The translations under genes were made by a program, and so were the position numbers. Positions 5,035 to 5,802 of a stretch of 5,802 nt of DNA are shown in pieces. A model generated the notes under the pieces. It saw only the letters and a list, made by a program, of their open reading frames with translations, was not told the origin of the DNA and did no database searches. Position 1 is the stretch's first letter. Each line of letters opens with the position of its first letter. Origin of the DNA: a bacterium (GTDB taxonomy: Bacteria > Spirochaetota > UBA4802 > UBA5550); contig JAAENB010000866.1 in assembly GCA_024224995.1 (NCBI GenBank), forward strand, positions 1 to 5,802, in the 5' to 3' direction.

Positions 5035-5608
5035 ACTTAAAATCGGGGAGCCCTTGAAAATATCGGCTCTTGGCGATTCACTTACTCACGGTTTTATGGT
5101 ACAAAATGGATATATCGATTTTCTTGATGATATGCTTAAAGAAAAGTACCCGGAAAGTGATTTGGTGATAGAAAATATGGGTATCCCCGGGGATACTTCT
5201 GAAAATGGACTCAAGAGACTAAAGAAGGATGTGCTTGATTCAAAACCTGACCTGGTTTTTATTCAATTTGCCCTTAATGATGCTTATGTAGGGTGTTCTT
5301 CGGAAAGATTTCAAAATAATATTATATCAATGGTAGATAATATAAATAGTAATCTTGACGCGGATATCCTGCTTCTAACCTCTACTTGTGCAAGTAATGA
5401 GCAGGGGAATAGGGTAGCTGAAGAGTTTTACAGCAGGCTTGAAGAGGTCTCAGAAAAGAAAAAGCTGCCCATAGCAAGGTTACATGAATATTGGAAGAAG
5501 AAAATAGACGAAGGTATGGATTATAGAGATCTTGTTCAGTTTGACATGATACATCCTACTGATGAAGGCTACAGGTTAATAGCAGAAGCTATTATGGAAG
5601 TATTTTAG
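5009..5608 (+). CDS. SGNH/GDSL-family hydrolase, 199 aa
   Basis: All four SGNH blocks are present: block I GDSLTHG with nucleophile S24 (22-28), block II NMGIPGDTS with an oxyanion-hole glycine (56-64), block III ALND with N90 (88-91), and block V DMIHPTDEGY with catalytic D179 and H182 (179-188). The length is normal for the single-domain lysophospholipase/thioesterase-like group. Members hydrolyse ester or thioester bonds in lipids, acyl-CoAs or acetylated sugars; the substrate cannot be read from sequence. There is no signal peptide, so it should act in the cytoplasm, unlike TesA-type periplasmic members. The start is set by GAGGAG (4996-5001), 7 nt before the ATG, and by a promoter about 100 nt upstream. 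The neighbouring phosphatase gene is divergent and shares the control region, which may mean joint regulation but not a proven joint pathway. Confidence 0.94.
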   Translation: MKLERSIHKLKIGEPLKISALGDSLTHGFMVQNGYIDFLDDMLKEKYPESDLVIENMGIPGDTSENGLKRLKKDVLDSKPDLVFIQFALNDAYVGCSSERFQNNIISMVDNINSNLDADILLLTSTCASNEQGNRVAEEFYSRLEEVSEKKKLPIARLHEYWKKKIDEGMDYRDLVQFDMIHPTDEGYRLIAEAIMEVF

Positions 5609-5641
5609 AGCGTTTTCTCAGCCGGGTCTTCGGCTCCGCTC
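5608..5641 (+). terminator. Composite hairpin directly after the SGNH gene
   Basis: AGCCG (5620-5624) pairs with CGGCT (5631-5635) around a six-base loop. Outside it, GAGCG (5608-5612) can pair with CGCTC (5637-5641), giving a two-part stem that begins at the stop codon. A T6 run comes only at about 5656-5661, so the stem and T-tract are not adjacent. It may be a weak terminator or a 3'-end protective hairpin. Confidence 0.35.
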
Positions 5642-5680
5642 AGGGGGCGCAAGAATTTTTTAAAATGAGCCAATTTCAGC

Positions 5681-5721
5681 CCGGGGTTTTAACCCCAGAG
5701 GGCAGCAGAGCAAAACCCCGG
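5681..5721. repeat. Overlapping inverted repeats (GGGGTT/AACCCC and CCGGGGTTTT/AAAACCCCGG)
   Basis: The left unit CCGGGGTTTT (5681-5690) can pair with AAAACCCCGG (5712-5721), a perfect 10-bp stem with a 21-nt loop. Alternatively GGGGTT (5683-5688) pairs with AACCCC (5691-5696) around TT. Only one can form at a time. The rest of 5642-5802 shows no supported gene. A minus-strand frame could enter from the right edge and stop near 5751-5763, but it is too short to judge. Confidence 0.5.
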
Positions 5722-5802
5722 ATAACATCTTCCGGGAACAGGCCCTGTTTCTAAAATAGTTCACCAGGATGATGGGTTTTTCTCATAGCGTGGGGCTTCC
5801 AG

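Noticed and set aside
4911..5739. 11-bp inverted match GTTCCCGGAAG (4911-4921) / CTTCCGGGAAC (5729-5739) flanking the SGNH gene, considered as element ends
   Set aside because: Matches of this length are expected several times by chance in a window this size, especially with the CCCGG bias. No target duplication or transposase is present.

Overview
This 5.8 kb window looks bacterial. It is moderately AT-rich (about 40-42% GC, estimated by eye), has recognisable -35/-10 promoters and Shine-Dalgarno sites, and includes one clear Sec-type signal peptide. The lineage cannot be fixed from what is here. The five full-length genes fill only about 70% of the window. The gaps hold inverted repeats, many CCCGG/CCGGG words and at least one decayed gene, so this reads as an accessory or decaying stretch rather than a compact core operon.

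Layout. 1-247: a gap with a near-perfect 17-bp inverted repeat, then a promoter driving a DIP1984/DUF6847-family coiled-coil protein (248-703, +). 704-1139: no intact gene. The minus strand of 940-1130 keeps the N-terminal strand of a beta-lactamase-like (PF00144) serine hydrolase, broken before its active site. 1140-1805 (-): an unrecognised protein with a hydrophobic, membrane-anchor-like N-terminus. 1806-2058: a gap with a good promoter. 2059-3651 (+): a 530-residue secreted, cysteine-containing protein of no family I recognise, the largest and most novel gene here. 3652-3959: a perfect 12-bp stem-loop and a possible 56-residue minus-strand fragment. 3960-4778 (-): a histidine phosphatase with all catalytic residues and a C-terminal extension. 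4779-5008: a divergent regulatory gap with a 10-bp inverted repeat next to the phosphatase start and a strong promoter facing right. 5009-5608 (+): an intact SGNH/GDSL hydrolase with blocks I, II, III and V. 5609-5802: hairpins and no supported gene.

How the genes relate. Strand changes, large gaps and separate promoters argue that these are mostly single-gene transcription units. The only close pair is the divergently transcribed phosphatase and SGNH hydrolase, which share a 230-bp control region. I see no defence system, CRISPR array, tRNA, rRNA or intact insertion sequence. The best candidates for something undescribed are the 530-residue secreted protein, the small minus-strand frame at 3763-3933, and the leader of the SGNH gene with its overlapping upstream frame.
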